A stretch of DNA of 37,767 nt from an uncultured Alphaproteobacteria bacterium (GTDB lineage Bacteria; Pseudomonadota; Alphaproteobacteria; Caulobacterales; Hyphomonadaceae). The stretch lies in NCBI GenBank assembly GCA_903831255.1, contig CAIKWZ010000074.1:1-37767 (forward strand), in the 5' to 3' direction. The position numbers and the translations under genes are program-made. Each line of letters opens with the position of its first letter. Within the stretch, counting starts at the first letter, position 1. Shown piece after piece: positions 24,244 through 32,901 of this stretch. The notes under the pieces were generated by a model. The model did not search any database. It saw only the letters and a list, made by a program, of their open reading frames with translations, and was not told the origin of the DNA.

Positions 24244-24993
24244 TCACGATCGCACGGGGGTGCGCTGTCGGTCCTGATTGGCTCGCCCTTCCTCAAGCAG
24301 TCTCTGAGTCGCAGGCTCAAGCGCCTCTGCAAGACGGGTCATGAATGCGTCTCTTGAAAGGCCCGGTTCTATGGGAGGCAGAACCTCAAAGACGACTGTT
24401 CCCGGACGTCTGAGAAAACCTGAGCTGGGCCAGCACAGACCGGTGTTGAGAGCGACCGGAGCGCAGGGCGCATCCAGCGCTCTGTAGATTCCAGCTACCC
24501 CCGGCTTCAGGTCGAGAGGCGCCTCGATGGGTTGTCTTGTCCCTTCGGGAAAAATCAGGACCTCGCGCCCCGCATCCGCTTCACGACGCGCAGCCGCCAG
24601 CATGGCCTTCATAGTCTTCATTCCCCCATCGCGATCGATGGGAATCATCCCGCCCTTCTTCGCAAAAACGCCGAACACAGGGGCATCGAGCAGCTCGCGT
24701 TTGAGAACGAATGCAGGGTCTCGGGTGAACAGGAACGGAGCGATCGTATCATAGGTGCTCTGATGTCGGATGGCGAGGATGCAGCCAGTCTGCGGCAGGT
24801 GGTCAAGTCCGCGATACTCAGTGCGTATCCCGCAAATCCACCTCAGGCCGAACACCTGAGCCCGGGCCCAGGTCCGGATCGTCGTCATTGCAGCTCGTCG
24901 CGACACGAAGGCCGCCGGCATTCCCGACAGTCCTACGACGGCGAGACTTCCATAAAACCATACAGCGTAGAGAATCGACCGCAGCAGGATCAT
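24244..24993 (-). CDS. 1-acyl-glycerol-3-phosphate acyltransferase-like protein (PlsC family)
   Basis: A 249-residue membrane-bound acyltransferase that would acylate lysophosphatidic acid or a related lysolipid. One N-terminal span (LLRSILYAVWFYGSLAVVGL), then the HX4D motif HQSTYD (His77-Asp82), FVLKREL, GMIPIDRD and FPEGTR (148-153). ATG 24993 is chosen because it makes a 4-bp ATGA overlap with the upstream ydcF-like gene and begins at the membrane span. Last gene of an ftsE-ftsX-ydcF-plsC unit. Confidence 0.92.
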   Translation of the reverse strand: MILLRSILYAVWFYGSLAVVGLSGMPAAFVSRRAAMTTIRTWARAQVFGLRWICGIRTEYRGLDHLPQTGCILAIRHQSTYDTIAPFLFTRDPAFVLKRELLDAPVFGVFAKKGGMIPIDRDGGMKTMKAMLAAARREADAGREVLIFPEGTRQPIEAPLDLKPGVAGIYRALDAPCAPVALNTGLCWPSSGFLRRPGTVVFEVLPPIEPGLSRDAFMTRLAEALEPATQRLLEEGRANQDRQRTPVRS

Positions 24994-25619
24994 GACGACC
25001 TGTGTCCTTCCTTGAGGGCGGCTTCGGGCCGGGCCGGTCGTTGGGCGCGGAGCCCTGCGATACGATACTTGACCCATTCCTCAAGCATGCGTCGCGCTGT
25101 GACCGGGTCAGAGTACCAAAGACCCGGCGGAACCTTCATGGACGCTACGGCATGAGGCGCGAAAGAGGCCTCGGGCATAGACCGTCGCAACTCTATGAGC
25201 GCTCTGTCCATGTGATATTCGGAAGTGACCACCATGATGCGGTCGATATTGCGCATTCTCGCCCATCGCGCCACTTCCTGCCCGTTTCCCTCTGTGGTGG
25301 CTGCCGCTTTGCCAAGCGTGACGCAGCATCTGATCTTCTCGACCTCCACCCCGGCGACGCGGGCGATGTCCTCGGCGCGAGCGTCCGCATGAACGCCGGA
25401 GATCAGAAGGGGAAGATCAAATCGGTCCGCCAGATCGACGGCTTCAATGATCCGCGCATCGGAAGCGCCCGTGAGCGCCACGACGGCTCCGGAGGCCGGA
25501 TCAGGATCAGTATGCGTCAGGCTGTCCTCCGCCCGACGAACGAACCCGGAGAAGTCCCACCCCGCCAGCGCCACAAGGCACAGCATGAGAATGAACGTGA
25601 TGCGGATCATGAACGTCAC
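24990..25619 (-). CDS. YdcF/DUF218-family membrane-anchored protein
   Basis: A 209-residue protein with one N-terminal span (IRITFILMLCLVALAGWDF) and a DUF218 fold. The segments AVVALTGASDARIIEAVDL, LPLLISGVHAD, NGQEVARWARMRNIDRIMVVTSEYHMDRALIELRR are characteristic (two or more stretches of the domain). The family includes ElyC/SanA-like proteins linked to envelope biogenesis; the activity is unknown. It starts at GTG 25619, four bases after the ftsX stop, or at ATG 25610. Its place between ftsX and plsC points to a cell-envelope role. Confidence 0.88.
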   Translation of the reverse strand: MTFMIRITFILMLCLVALAGWDFSGFVRRAEDSLTHTDPDPASGAVVALTGASDARIIEAVDLADRFDLPLLISGVHADARAEDIARVAGVEVEKIRCCVTLGKAAATTEGNGQEVARWARMRNIDRIMVVTSEYHMDRALIELRRSMPEASFAPHAVASMKVPPGLWYSDPVTARRMLEEWVKYRIAGLRAQRPARPEAALKEGHRSS

Positions 25620-25623
25620 GGTC

Positions 25624-26490
25624 TCAGACCATCTCCGATAGCGACTGCATTACCGTCACGCGTGCGGCGATCATCGCGGCCAGTCCCGCCAGAAGTGGGG
25701 TCAGTCCAAGTATCAATCCATCCGTCAGCGACAGCGACAGCTGTGGCAAAAGCCAGACCTGATCCTGTGACTGCCTGACCAGGAAAAGCATAAACGCCGC
25801 GGTGGCCAAGGCAAGCAATGCGCCTGTGGCGCCGGCGCGCACCCCGAGCATCAGAAACCGCTGTTCAAAGAGCGAGGAAATGAAGCCGTCCCGGGCGCCG
25901 GTCAGATGGAGAACCTCAACAACGTCGCGTCGCGCCAGCAGCGCGGCGTGCGTGGCGAAGGCGATGACCGCGACCGCTGTGGCGATGAGAAGCGCAACGG
26001 CGCCAAGAGCTGCGAGCCCGGCGGTGTTCGTGCTCTGTCGCAGATCGCTTGACCAGACCGAGTGTTCATCAACGCTCGCATCAAGACCTTCCTCTTTCAG
26101 GCGGCGATCGATGATATCCGCCACGGCCGGCGCGTCCGTGGTCGCGCTCGCTGCAATCAGGAAGGGTATGGGAATATCGTCCGGCAGACCTGAGCTACCC
26201 AGCCACGGAGCGAGCAGCGCTTCGGCTTCGTCCCGGCCTATCATCCGGGCGCTATCTACGCCTGGGGATGCGTTGGCGATCTCGCGGGCGCGAGCGGCAG
26301 CCGCCTCGTCGCCTCTGACCCTGATGGTGATTTCTCCTGTTACCTGGTCAGCCCAGCTGTCGGCGGCCGCATAGGCGGAACGGGCGACAAGCCCTGCGAA
26401 GGAGGCGAGAAAACATAAGGCGCACACGACAAAGAACAGCGCGGCTTCTCGGGTGTCGGCCTGTGGCAGGAGCGGCGCGGGCGAGCTCAT
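25624..26490 (-). CDS. ftsX: Cell division protein FtsX
   Basis: Inner-membrane subunit of the FtsEX complex, which regulates peptidoglycan hydrolases at the division site. 288 residues: first span about 16-40, an extracytoplasmic domain about 45-155 (ending DEHSVWSSDLRQ), then three spans around 160-185, 215-240 and 260-285. The cytoplasmic loop LLARRDVVEVLHLTGARDGF is the conserved coupling segment. The start overlaps the ftsE stop by 4 bp. Confidence 0.94.
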   Translation of the reverse strand: MSSPAPLLPQADTREAALFFVVCALCFLASFAGLVARSAYAAADSWADQVTGEITIRVRGDEAAAARAREIANASPGVDSARMIGRDEAEALLAPWLGSSGLPDDIPIPFLIAASATTDAPAVADIIDRRLKEEGLDASVDEHSVWSSDLRQSTNTAGLAALGAVALLIATAVAVIAFATHAALLARRDVVEVLHLTGARDGFISSLFEQRFLMLGVRAGATGALLALATAAFMLFLVRQSQDQVWLLPQLSLSLTDGLILGLTPLLAGLAAMIAARVTVMQSLSEMV

Positions 26491-27197
26491 CGCGCAGCCT
26501 CCTGTCCTTGCCGGGACAGCAGGCCGTTGGCGATCCGCAGGACGTCGGAAGGCGTCCGTCGGATCAGCTCCATGTCATGTGTCGCGACCAGAACCGTCGT
26601 GTTTACGCGTCGGTTCAGCTCCCGGAACAGACGCATGAGCCGATCCGCCATCTCTGTATCCACGTTGCCTGTAGGCTCATCCGCAATGATCAGGTCGGGC
26701 TTCATGACGACGGCCCGTGCAATGGCCACACGCTGTTTTTCTCCGCCTGAGAGCGTCGCCGGTCGTGCATTCATGCGATCTCCGAGGCCGACCCACTCCA
26801 GAAGCTCCCGCACATCGTTCCGGTACCGCTTCTCCTTGTCGCCCGCCACGCGCAGCGGCAGGGCAGCGTTTTCGTAGGCTGTGAGATGCTCCAGAAGTCG
26901 AAACTCCTGAAAGACGACGCCAAGTTTCCGGCGCGTCAGCGCCCGCTCTCCGCGGCTCTGACGCGCCGTATCGACACCGAAGAGCGAGACGCGGCCCTGG
27001 CTGGGCCGCAAGGCGAGGTAGGCGAGTTTCAGAAGGGTCGACTTTCCCGCGCCGGACGGACCGGTGAGGAAAGTCATCGATCCCGGCCGGAGCTCGAAGC
27101 TGGCGTCCGTCAGCACATCGAGGCCGGGTCCGTAAGACACGCTGACGCGATCGAACCGCAGGGGAGGAGCGTCGGGTGAGATGGTTCGCTCTTTCAT
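26487..27197 (-). CDS. ftsE: Cell division ATP-binding protein FtsE
   Basis: ABC-type ATPase partner of FtsX. 236 residues: Walker A GPSGAGKS (46-53), Q-loop in GVVFQEFRLLEHLT, signature LSGGEKQRVAIARAV, Walker B LIIADEPTGNVD and the switch histidine in LVATHDMEL. ATG 27197 opens a leftward unit of four envelope genes and is divergent from the MJ0042 gene. An insertion-like Pro-rich N terminus precedes the first strand LRFDRVSVSYG. Confidence 0.95.
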   Translation of the reverse strand: MKERTISPDAPPLRFDRVSVSYGPGLDVLTDASFELRPGSMTFLTGPSGAGKSTLLKLAYLALRPSQGRVSLFGVDTARQSRGERALTRRKLGVVFQEFRLLEHLTAYENAALPLRVAGDKEKRYRNDVRELLEWVGLGDRMNARPATLSGGEKQRVAIARAVVMKPDLIIADEPTGNVDTEMADRLMRLFRELNRRVNTTVLVATHDMELIRRTPSDVLRIANGLLSRQGQEAAR

Positions 27198-27277
27198 GTC
27201 GCCCTGTTGCTGCCCTTAGGGTTCGAAACCTGCCCGAAGTTGGACTATATTAACCGCAATTGTGATTCCTATACCCC
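27198..27277. promoter_or_regulatory. Divergent ftsE / MJ0042-gene promoter region
   Basis: 80 bp with an AT-rich centre (27244-27270: TATATTAACC, CAATTG, TATACC) in otherwise GC-rich DNA. TATATT or its complement TATAGT could be -10 boxes for the two directions. The MJ0042 gene has no Shine-Dalgarno before its ATG, and TATACC ends only 2-3 bases upstream, so a leaderless or near-leaderless mRNA is possible. Confidence 0.4.
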
Positions 27278-28063
27278 ATGCTCATCGTCTGTCCGTCCTG
27301 CGAGACACGGTACACTACCGACGATTCGTCCTTCGGACCCGAGGGGCGTCGTGTTCGGTGCGCCGCCTGCGGCCACTCCTGGTTGGCCAAATCGCCGGAG
27401 GAGGGCGATGAGGCGCTTTCGGAAAGCACCGGCCTTAGTCGAGCCCAGGTCGAACGTCTCCGGCAGGCCGCGTCCGCTCACGCTCAGGCCCCGGAGGGCC
27501 CGCATGCGGCGTCCCGGGCGCGCGAGCAGGCTCGTCGCGCGACGGAACGGCGAATGGCTGCTGGGATCGCGTGGGCATCTGTAACCATTGTATTTTTGGT
27601 TGGTTTTGGATCGGCCTTCGCCTTCCGGAATGACCTCGCGGCCGTCTGGCCGCAGTCGGCGTCCGTTTTTCGGCTCATGGGAGCCGAGGTCAATCGATAC
27701 GGCCTCTCGCTTGAGGGGGTTACGGCCAAGCGCTCTTTTGACGGAACAACGCCCGTCCTCACCGTTCGCGGGGCGTTGGTCAATGAAACCGGGCGCACCC
27801 GGCCAGCCCCGGGCATCGAGGTTATTCTCCGGGATGAGGGTGACAAGACGATCCGCGTCTGGCGTGAGGCATTGAAAATTGAGGCTGTCGCGAGCGGGGC
27901 TCAGGTCGAATTCTCCACGCGTATCGTCTCTCCGCCTCCCGAGACATTCGCTCTGACCGTGACTTTGGCGTCGCGCCCGGACACTGCCCCTGTTCAGCAA
28001 GCAGGGGAGCAGGGGGTCTCGACAGATAAGTCCACTGGCGAGGGGGAGGCTGGCGATCACTGA
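27278..28063 (+). CDS. MJ0042-type zinc-ribbon membrane protein
   Basis: A 261-residue protein with an N-terminal zinc ribbon: CPSC (Cys5, Cys8) and CAAC (Cys28, Cys31). A charged Ala/Glu/Arg-rich helical linker follows (45-92), then one membrane span about 93-116 (AGIAWASVTIVFLVGFGSAF). The periplasmic-side domain, about 120-240, is similar to DUF3426 (LTVRGALVNETG, APGIEVILRDEGDKTI). The protein is commonly divergent from ftsEX in alphaproteobacteria; its role is unknown. The stop overlaps the start of the phosphoribosyltransferase gene by 8 bp. Confidence 0.88.
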   Translation: MLIVCPSCETRYTTDDSSFGPEGRRVRCAACGHSWLAKSPEEGDEALSESTGLSRAQVERLRQAASAHAQAPEGPHAASRAREQARRATERRMAAGIAWASVTIVFLVGFGSAFAFRNDLAAVWPQSASVFRLMGAEVNRYGLSLEGVTAKRSFDGTTPVLTVRGALVNETGRTRPAPGIEVILRDEGDKTIRVWREALKIEAVASGAQVEFSTRIVSPPPETFALTVTLASRPDTAPVQQAGEQGVSTDKSTGEGEAGDH

Positions 28064-28586
28064 GCCCCGGTTCGACATACTGCTGACCCCAGGGGAGATT
28101 TCGGGGCGTATCGACGCTCTGGCGGATCGTCTGGCGCCGCGTCTGACCGGTCGACCTTGGACGGCCGTAGCCATCCTTCTGGGCGCCGCCCCTTTCGCTG
28201 CGGATCTTCTGCGCGCCCTGACGGTGAGAGGGATCGACGCCGGCTTCGACGCCCTCTGGCTGGAGAGTTATCTCGACAGACGCGAGACATCCGGCCGCGT
28301 GGTGGTCAGGGCGGACATCTCTAGATCGGTTATGGGAAGGGGTGTCCTCATCCTCGACGATGTGTTCGACACCGGTCGAACGCTGCAGTTCGCGAGGGCC
28401 CACCTCATGAACAAGGGAGCCGAGGACGTCCTCACGGCTGTGTTCGCCCTCAAGCCAGGGGCGGGGCCCCAGGGCATCGACGACTGGGCGTATGAAGCGC
28501 CGGACCGTTTCCTCGTGGGCTACGGAATGGACGATGCGGGAAGCTGGCGAGGGCTGCCCTATCTCGGCGCCGTTCCACTGTCCTGA
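28056..28586 (+). CDS. hpt: Hypoxanthine phosphoribosyltransferase-like protein with apparent AUC start
   Basis: Purine salvage enzyme, forming IMP or GMP from a free base and PRPP. The frame gives 176 residues, against about 178 for E. coli Hpt. Visible motifs: loop I AILLGAAPFAADLLRAL (39-55), the PRPP loop GVLILDDVFDTGRTL (96-110), the base-binding region ALKPG, and the C-terminal DRFLVGYGMDDAGSWRGLPY (150-169). There is no in-frame ATG, GTG or TTG between an in-frame stop at 27960 and GTG 28224, which lies inside the fold. ATC 28056 is chosen: GGGGGAGG ends 6 bases upstream and the length fits. CTG 28050 is too close to that site. Either a rare AUC start or a one-base change from ATG explains this. 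Confidence 0.82.
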   Translation: MTEPRFDILLTPGEISGRIDALADRLAPRLTGRPWTAVAILLGAAPFAADLLRALTVRGIDAGFDALWLESYLDRRETSGRVVVRADISRSVMGRGVLILDDVFDTGRTLQFARAHLMNKGAEDVLTAVFALKPGAGPQGIDDWAYEAPDRFLVGYGMDDAGSWRGLPYLGAVPLS

Positions 28587-28600
28587 ACGCTCCTGAACGG

Positions 28601-31357
28601 TCAGAAGCGGTCGAGAAGACGCCTCAGATAATCGAGCTCCTCTGGAGTGAGGTCGCGCTCGCCGGCCCTGCGGCGGAGTTCATTGAGAATGTCACGGGCT
28701 TTCTGGCGTTCCATTTCTTCAGGAACCTCGACGGTGTCTCCGTATCCGCTGTCGCCGTTGGACATGCGGCCCAGGACGTCGCGCTCCTCCCGGTCCGCAC
28801 GGTTCTCCGGATCTTCTGAATCCGCCAGACGGGCCAACTCGCCGGACCGCGCCTGCAGCGAGGCCATGGCGTCTCTTTGGGCCTCGCGCGCCGCTTCGAG
28901 GTCACCCCTTCGCAGCGCGCCTTCGGCGCGTCTCTGGGCATCGAGGGCCTGCGCGAGGAGCTGACGGCTTCGGGCGCTTTCCTGTCCCTGACGGCCATCT
29001 GCATTGACCCCGGGTCGCCCTCCGCCGCCGTTCGGGCTGGCCTGCTGCCCATCGCGTCCGGGGGCGGAATTCTGATTGTCTCCGCGCCCCTCTCCCGGCT
29101 GGCCCTGGCCGTTCGGGTCGCGGCCAGCCTGTCCCTGTCCCTGACGACCGTTCGGATCTCCGTCCTGGCCCTGACCCTGGCCCTGGTTGGACCCTGACTG
29201 GGCCTGCCCCGGCTGCCCGCCCATGGGGCCCGGAGGCTGACCTCCGCCCGAACGCATCTGTTCTTCCAGGCGCTCCCGCAAAGCTCGTTGCTGATCAGCG
29301 AGACGTTGTGTGTCTCCGCCGTTTCTCATCGCCTGTTCTGTCTGATCCGCCAGATCCCGCTGATCGTTCAGGGTCCTGTTGGTTTCCTGGAGGGCGCGAT
29401 TGAGGGCGCGGCTCATCGGGCCCTCCTGAGGCGGCCCGCCGCCGCCGCCGCCCATCTGAAGCTGCATGTTTTCCATGCGCTCCAGCATCTTGCTCATGTC
29501 CGACAGCAACTGTCTCGCCTGATCCCTGGCGCCTGTTTCTGAAAGGTCGCGCAACGCATCGAGCATTCGTTGCAGCTCATCGTCCCCAAGAGGGCGCCCG
29601 CCTCCCTGCTGAGCGCCCTGCTGATTGTCGGCCTCGCTCACCCGTCCCTCACGGAGGGCCTCGGCCATCTGAGCGGCGAGATAGTTTTCGACAGCCTGCT
29701 CGAACATATCCATCAGGCGCTGGATGTCTTCTTCGCTGGCTCCGTTTCTCAGAGCTTCCTCAAGGGCTCGTCTGGCCGCTTCAAGGGCGGCCTTTGCGTC
29801 CGAAACGGTTCCATATTCCGCGCGCAGCGCGACATTCCAGAGGATGTCCTCGGCAGATTCCGCTTCTGGCTTCGTCCGGGCTGCATCGATCATCGCTCGT
29901 GCATGACGAAGTCCCATGAAATTGACCGGGTCCTCAAAATAGCCCTCCGGCTTGTAGGTCAGCGCATCGATCATCAGTACGGCCAGTTTGACCCCTTCGG
30001 GAGCCGCCCGAAGTCTCGATGCGCCGGCGGCTGCGAACGCAGAGAGGTCCTCGCCCTTGATCTTCGTGAAGCGGTCGTCGGGCGAGGGGGGCTGGTATTC
30101 CCGCCACTCTCTGAGCAGGCTGGCGCGGATTTCCTGGGCGGAACGGGCGATCGGCTGCAGGAAGAGCTTTTCCGGGAGCTTGTACCGGGCTTCGGCGCTT
30201 TCCCCGAAGGCCCCTGACGCATCTGTCGCCCGCAGTTTCACGAACACCTCGAGCCCCGCCCAGCGATGTCGCACGAGGTCCTCAGAGTACGCGCCGCTTT
30301 CCTCAGTCGGGTTGAGACCCATTGTCTCGATTGCGACGAAGTCCAGGACGCCCTCTGCGCCCGCTGGCGGTTCGGCCATGCGGGCGACCAGTTCGAGCCT
30401 TGTCACTCCGTAATCGTCGCTGAGCTTCCATTCGAATTCTGTTCGGTCTCCCTCTCCAAGTTTTGGAGGCGACACGAACTCTACCTTGGGGGGCGCATCT
30501 GGGATCATGGTGAAGGGAAAGGACGCCCGCTCGCCCCAGAACCGCACCGAGATCCTCATCGGTTCGGTGAGCGGAACGAGGGCCTGAAAGGCGCCTTCAG
30601 CGTCCGCTTCGGGGCGCAGGCTGCGGCCGCCGCCTGCGGCGGGCAGGATGCGGATCTCCGGTCGGCCGGGGGATATGATCCGTAGCGTGACCTCCGACCC
30701 CTGAGGAGCGTTGGCCGTCTCGCCGGGTGTCAGCACGAACGGAGCGTCGCCGGTATAGGCCGGCGGGGTGATCCAGGCCTCGACCTTGAGCGTGTGGGCG
30801 CCGAAGAGAGCGCCCACGTCCGGGGTCAATCCTGCGATCAGCCGTTCACCGGATTTCGGCCCTGCTGCGAGCCCTGCGGCCAGAAGCACAATCGGGATGA
30901 TCGCCCTGAGGTAAAGAGGGTCGGCCTCTTTCCATTGGCGCCGGAATGAGAGCGCACCGGCTCTCGCCGCCATGGCCGCCATCCGTTCACGATGCGCCGA
31001 CCACAGTCTCCATCCGTCGTCATCAGTCCTGGCCGGGCGGTCTGCCCAGGCGCTGAGTGGGCGGCCTTCGATCATGTCATCGATCAGATCGCGCGCATCC
31101 TGATCCGAGGGGCGCCGCCAGCTCTTAAGTCCGATGAAGAACGTGACCGCCAGCCCGACATAAAATGTCAGTCCGGACGCTGCTTTCCAGACCTCGCCTA
31201 GCCGATCGTGAAGGCCGGAAAACCAGAAAACTCCGAATATGAAGATCCAGACGGCTGCGGCGCGGGCGGCTTTTGCGCCAGCCGGGAACGCAAGTCCCCG
31301 CCTCGCATGAGCGATGCGCTCGTCCAGCTGCCGACTGAGGCCCGATCCGTCAGCCAC
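28601..31357 (-). CDS. Large DUF4175 / TIGR02302-family membrane protein
   Basis: A 918-residue alphaproteobacterial envelope protein of unknown function. Three spans lie near the N terminus (about 33-48, 62-78 and 148-166). A beta-rich extracytoplasmic region follows (VEAWITPPAYTGDAPFVL, then PPKVEFVSPPKLGEGDRTEF). The next region is long and helical (about 480-660), rich in Ala/Glu/Arg. Then comes a Gly/Gln/Asn-rich low-complexity stretch (about 650-800) and a C-terminal helical segment ending in DYLRRLLDRF. GTG 31357 overlaps the lysA stop by 8 bp, so translation is probably coupled. Last gene of argH-lptM-lysA-DUF4175; convergent with the phosphoribosyltransferase gene, 14 bp apart. Confidence 0.9.
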   Translation of the reverse strand: MADGSGLSRQLDERIAHARRGLAFPAGAKAARAAAVWIFIFGVFWFSGLHDRLGEVWKAASGLTFYVGLAVTFFIGLKSWRRPSDQDARDLIDDMIEGRPLSAWADRPARTDDDGWRLWSAHRERMAAMAARAGALSFRRQWKEADPLYLRAIIPIVLLAAGLAAGPKSGERLIAGLTPDVGALFGAHTLKVEAWITPPAYTGDAPFVLTPGETANAPQGSEVTLRIISPGRPEIRILPAAGGGRSLRPEADAEGAFQALVPLTEPMRISVRFWGERASFPFTMIPDAPPKVEFVSPPKLGEGDRTEFEWKLSDDYGVTRLELVARMAEPPAGAEGVLDFVAIETMGLNPTEESGAYSEDLVRHRWAGLEVFVKLRATDASGAFGESAEARYKLPEKLFLQPIARSAQEIRASLLREWREYQPPSPDDRFTKIKGEDLSAFAAAGASRLRAAPEGVKLAVLMIDALTYKPEGYFEDPVNFMGLRHARAMIDAARTKPEAESAEDILWNVALRAEYGTVSDAKAALEAARRALEEALRNGASEEDIQRLMDMFEQAVENYLAAQMAEALREGRVSEADNQQGAQQGGGRPLGDDELQRMLDALRDLSETGARDQARQLLSDMSKMLERMENMQLQMGGGGGGPPQEGPMSRALNRALQETNRTLNDQRDLADQTEQAMRNGGDTQRLADQQRALRERLEEQMRSGGGQPPGPMGGQPGQAQSGSNQGQGQGQDGDPNGRQGQGQAGRDPNGQGQPGEGRGDNQNSAPGRDGQQASPNGGGGRPGVNADGRQGQESARSRQLLAQALDAQRRAEGALRRGDLEAAREAQRDAMASLQARSGELARLADSEDPENRADREERDVLGRMSNGDSGYGDTVEVPEEMERQKARDILNELRRRAGERDLTPEELDYLRRLLDRF

Positions 31358-32621
31358 CTTTTATCCAATCCGGCGCCCTCTCAAGGGCGATCATCTCTTC
31401 AAATGTCGGCCGTCGTCGGACGACCACGCAAGCATCGCCGCGAACGAGGGCTTCGGCAACCAGGGGACGCGCGTTATACTGCGAAGAAAGCGCCGCTCCG
31501 TAGGCCCCCGCTGTCATGAAGGCCAGAAGATCCCCCTCCTGGATCGGGGGCATGGGGCGATCCTTGGCGAAACGGTCGGTGCTTTCACAAACGGGCCCGA
31601 CAATGTCCACAGCCCTTCTGGACGCGCCCAAAGGCGGGGTTCTGACCGGCAGAATGTCATGGAAGGCGTCATAGAGCGCCGGTCGCATCAGATCGTTCAT
31701 TCCCGCATCGAGAATCACGAAGGTTCGACCGTCGCGCTCCTTGACGTACTCCACCCGTGAAATGAGCACGCCTGCATTGCCGGCGATCAGTCGTCCCGGC
31801 TCGACGATCAGCTCAACGTCGAGATCTCCCAGGGTCTCTCGGGCCTGCCGGGCATAGAGCGTCGGGCTATCGGGCTCGTCGTCATGAGAGTAGGGGACGC
31901 CCAGCCCCCCGCCGAAATCGACCCGGGCGATGGCCAATCCCCTGGAGCGAAGGGTCCGCACAAGGGCGACGACCTTGGTCCAGGCCTCTCGGAACGGAGC
32001 GATCCGCATGATCTGACTTCCGATATGCACAGCGACCCCGACAGGGTCGATGCCCGGCAGATCCGCCGCTTCCGCATAGGCCCTCTCAGCTTCGTGCCAG
32101 GCGATGCCGAACTTGTGTTCGGCCGACCCTGTAGAGATATGGGCATGACCGCCGGCCTCGACATGGGGATTGACCCGGAATGCCATGGGGGCCCGGACGC
32201 CGAGGGCCGTCGCGACGCGAGAGAGCCTGTGGAGTTCCGGAATGCTTTCGACATTGAACTGATGGATGCCGGACCTCAGGCCGAGGGCGATCTCGTCTTC
32301 AGACTTTCCCACTCCGGAAAACACGATCTTTCCTGCCGGAACCCCCGCCTCGAGGGCCTTGAGCATCTCCCCGCCCGACACGACGTCCGCCCCGGCTCCA
32401 AGAGACGCGAGTGTGGCGAGGACGCCCAGGTTTGAATTGGCTTTGACCGCATACGCGATGAGATGTTTTTGCTCTCCAAGCGCCTCGTCGAGCACCGAGT
32501 AGTGACGTCTCAGCGTGGCGTCAGAATAGACATAGGCGGGCGTCCCCAGTTCGCGGGCGATCGCTTCGAGGGACACGTCCTCGCAGTGAAGCACGCCGGA
32601 CCGATAGGCGAAGTGATGCAT
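31350..32621 (-). CDS. lysA: Diaminopimelate decarboxylase LysA
   Basis: Last step of lysine synthesis: decarboxylation of meso-diaminopimelate, PLP-dependent. 423 residues from ATG 32621. The PLP lysine is Lys60 in AYAVKANSN; GADVVSGGE, FSGVGKSEDEI, VDFGGGLGVPY, VEPGR and the partner-subunit motif CESTDRFAKDR are all present. The in-frame upstream extension to 32867 overlaps the lipoprotein gene and is rejected. No good Shine-Dalgarno is seen before the ATG, so coupling to the lipoprotein gene 22 bp upstream is likely. Confidence 0.96.
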   Translation of the reverse strand: MHHFAYRSGVLHCEDVSLEAIARELGTPAYVYSDATLRRHYSVLDEALGEQKHLIAYAVKANSNLGVLATLASLGAGADVVSGGEMLKALEAGVPAGKIVFSGVGKSEDEIALGLRSGIHQFNVESIPELHRLSRVATALGVRAPMAFRVNPHVEAGGHAHISTGSAEHKFGIAWHEAERAYAEAADLPGIDPVGVAVHIGSQIMRIAPFREAWTKVVALVRTLRSRGLAIARVDFGGGLGVPYSHDDEPDSPTLYARQARETLGDLDVELIVEPGRLIAGNAGVLISRVEYVKERDGRTFVILDAGMNDLMRPALYDAFHDILPVRTPPLGASRRAVDIVGPVCESTDRFAKDRPMPPIQEGDLLAFMTAGAYGAALSSQYNARPLVAEALVRGDACVVVRRRPTFEEMIALERAPDWIKGG

Positions 32622-32643
32622 GATCAGGTTGTCCGGGCTGGAT

Positions 32644-32901
32644 CTATTTCGGTGAGGGCTCGGGCGACGTTGTTTCCGCAGGGCTGCGCTTCGTCGCATC
32701 CTCTGGGTTCGCCGACGACGCAGGCTTTTCTGTCGTCTTGGCCTCCGCCTCTCGGAGAGTTCTGGGGTCGAGGGGGCCTTCATTGGGCGGATCCCCCCAG
32801 AGAGGAGGGGGGCGCTCAAGGTCCCCTCGCAGCCCACAGCCGGCCGCGAGCGCCGAGCACGCGACAAACGCCAGCATCAGGGTGGCGCGGCGACCTGTCA
32901 T
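32644..32901 (-). CDS. lptM: Small LptM (YifL)-like lipoprotein
   Basis: An 85-residue lipoprotein: signal sequence [16 protein letters not shown] with the lipidated Cys22, followed by [10 protein letters not shown]. This is the CGxxGxLxxP block typical of LptM, which assists maturation of the LPS translocon LptD/E. The rest is a Pro/Glu/Ser-rich disordered tail. ATG 32901 overlaps the argH stop by 4 bp. Position between argH and lysA is the usual one in alphaproteobacteria. The motif and context support the name; function here is inferred. Confidence 0.85.
   Translation of the reverse strand: MTGRRATLMLAFVACSALAAGCGLRGDLERPPPLWGDPPNEGPLDPRTLREAEAKTTEKPASSANPEDATKRSPAETTSPEPSPK

Noticed and set aside
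29140-29220. Repeated CCTGACC / CCTGG units on the plus strand
   Set aside because: They are explained by the codons of the Gly/Gln-rich low-complexity stretch in the DUF4175 protein, not by an independent DNA repeat.
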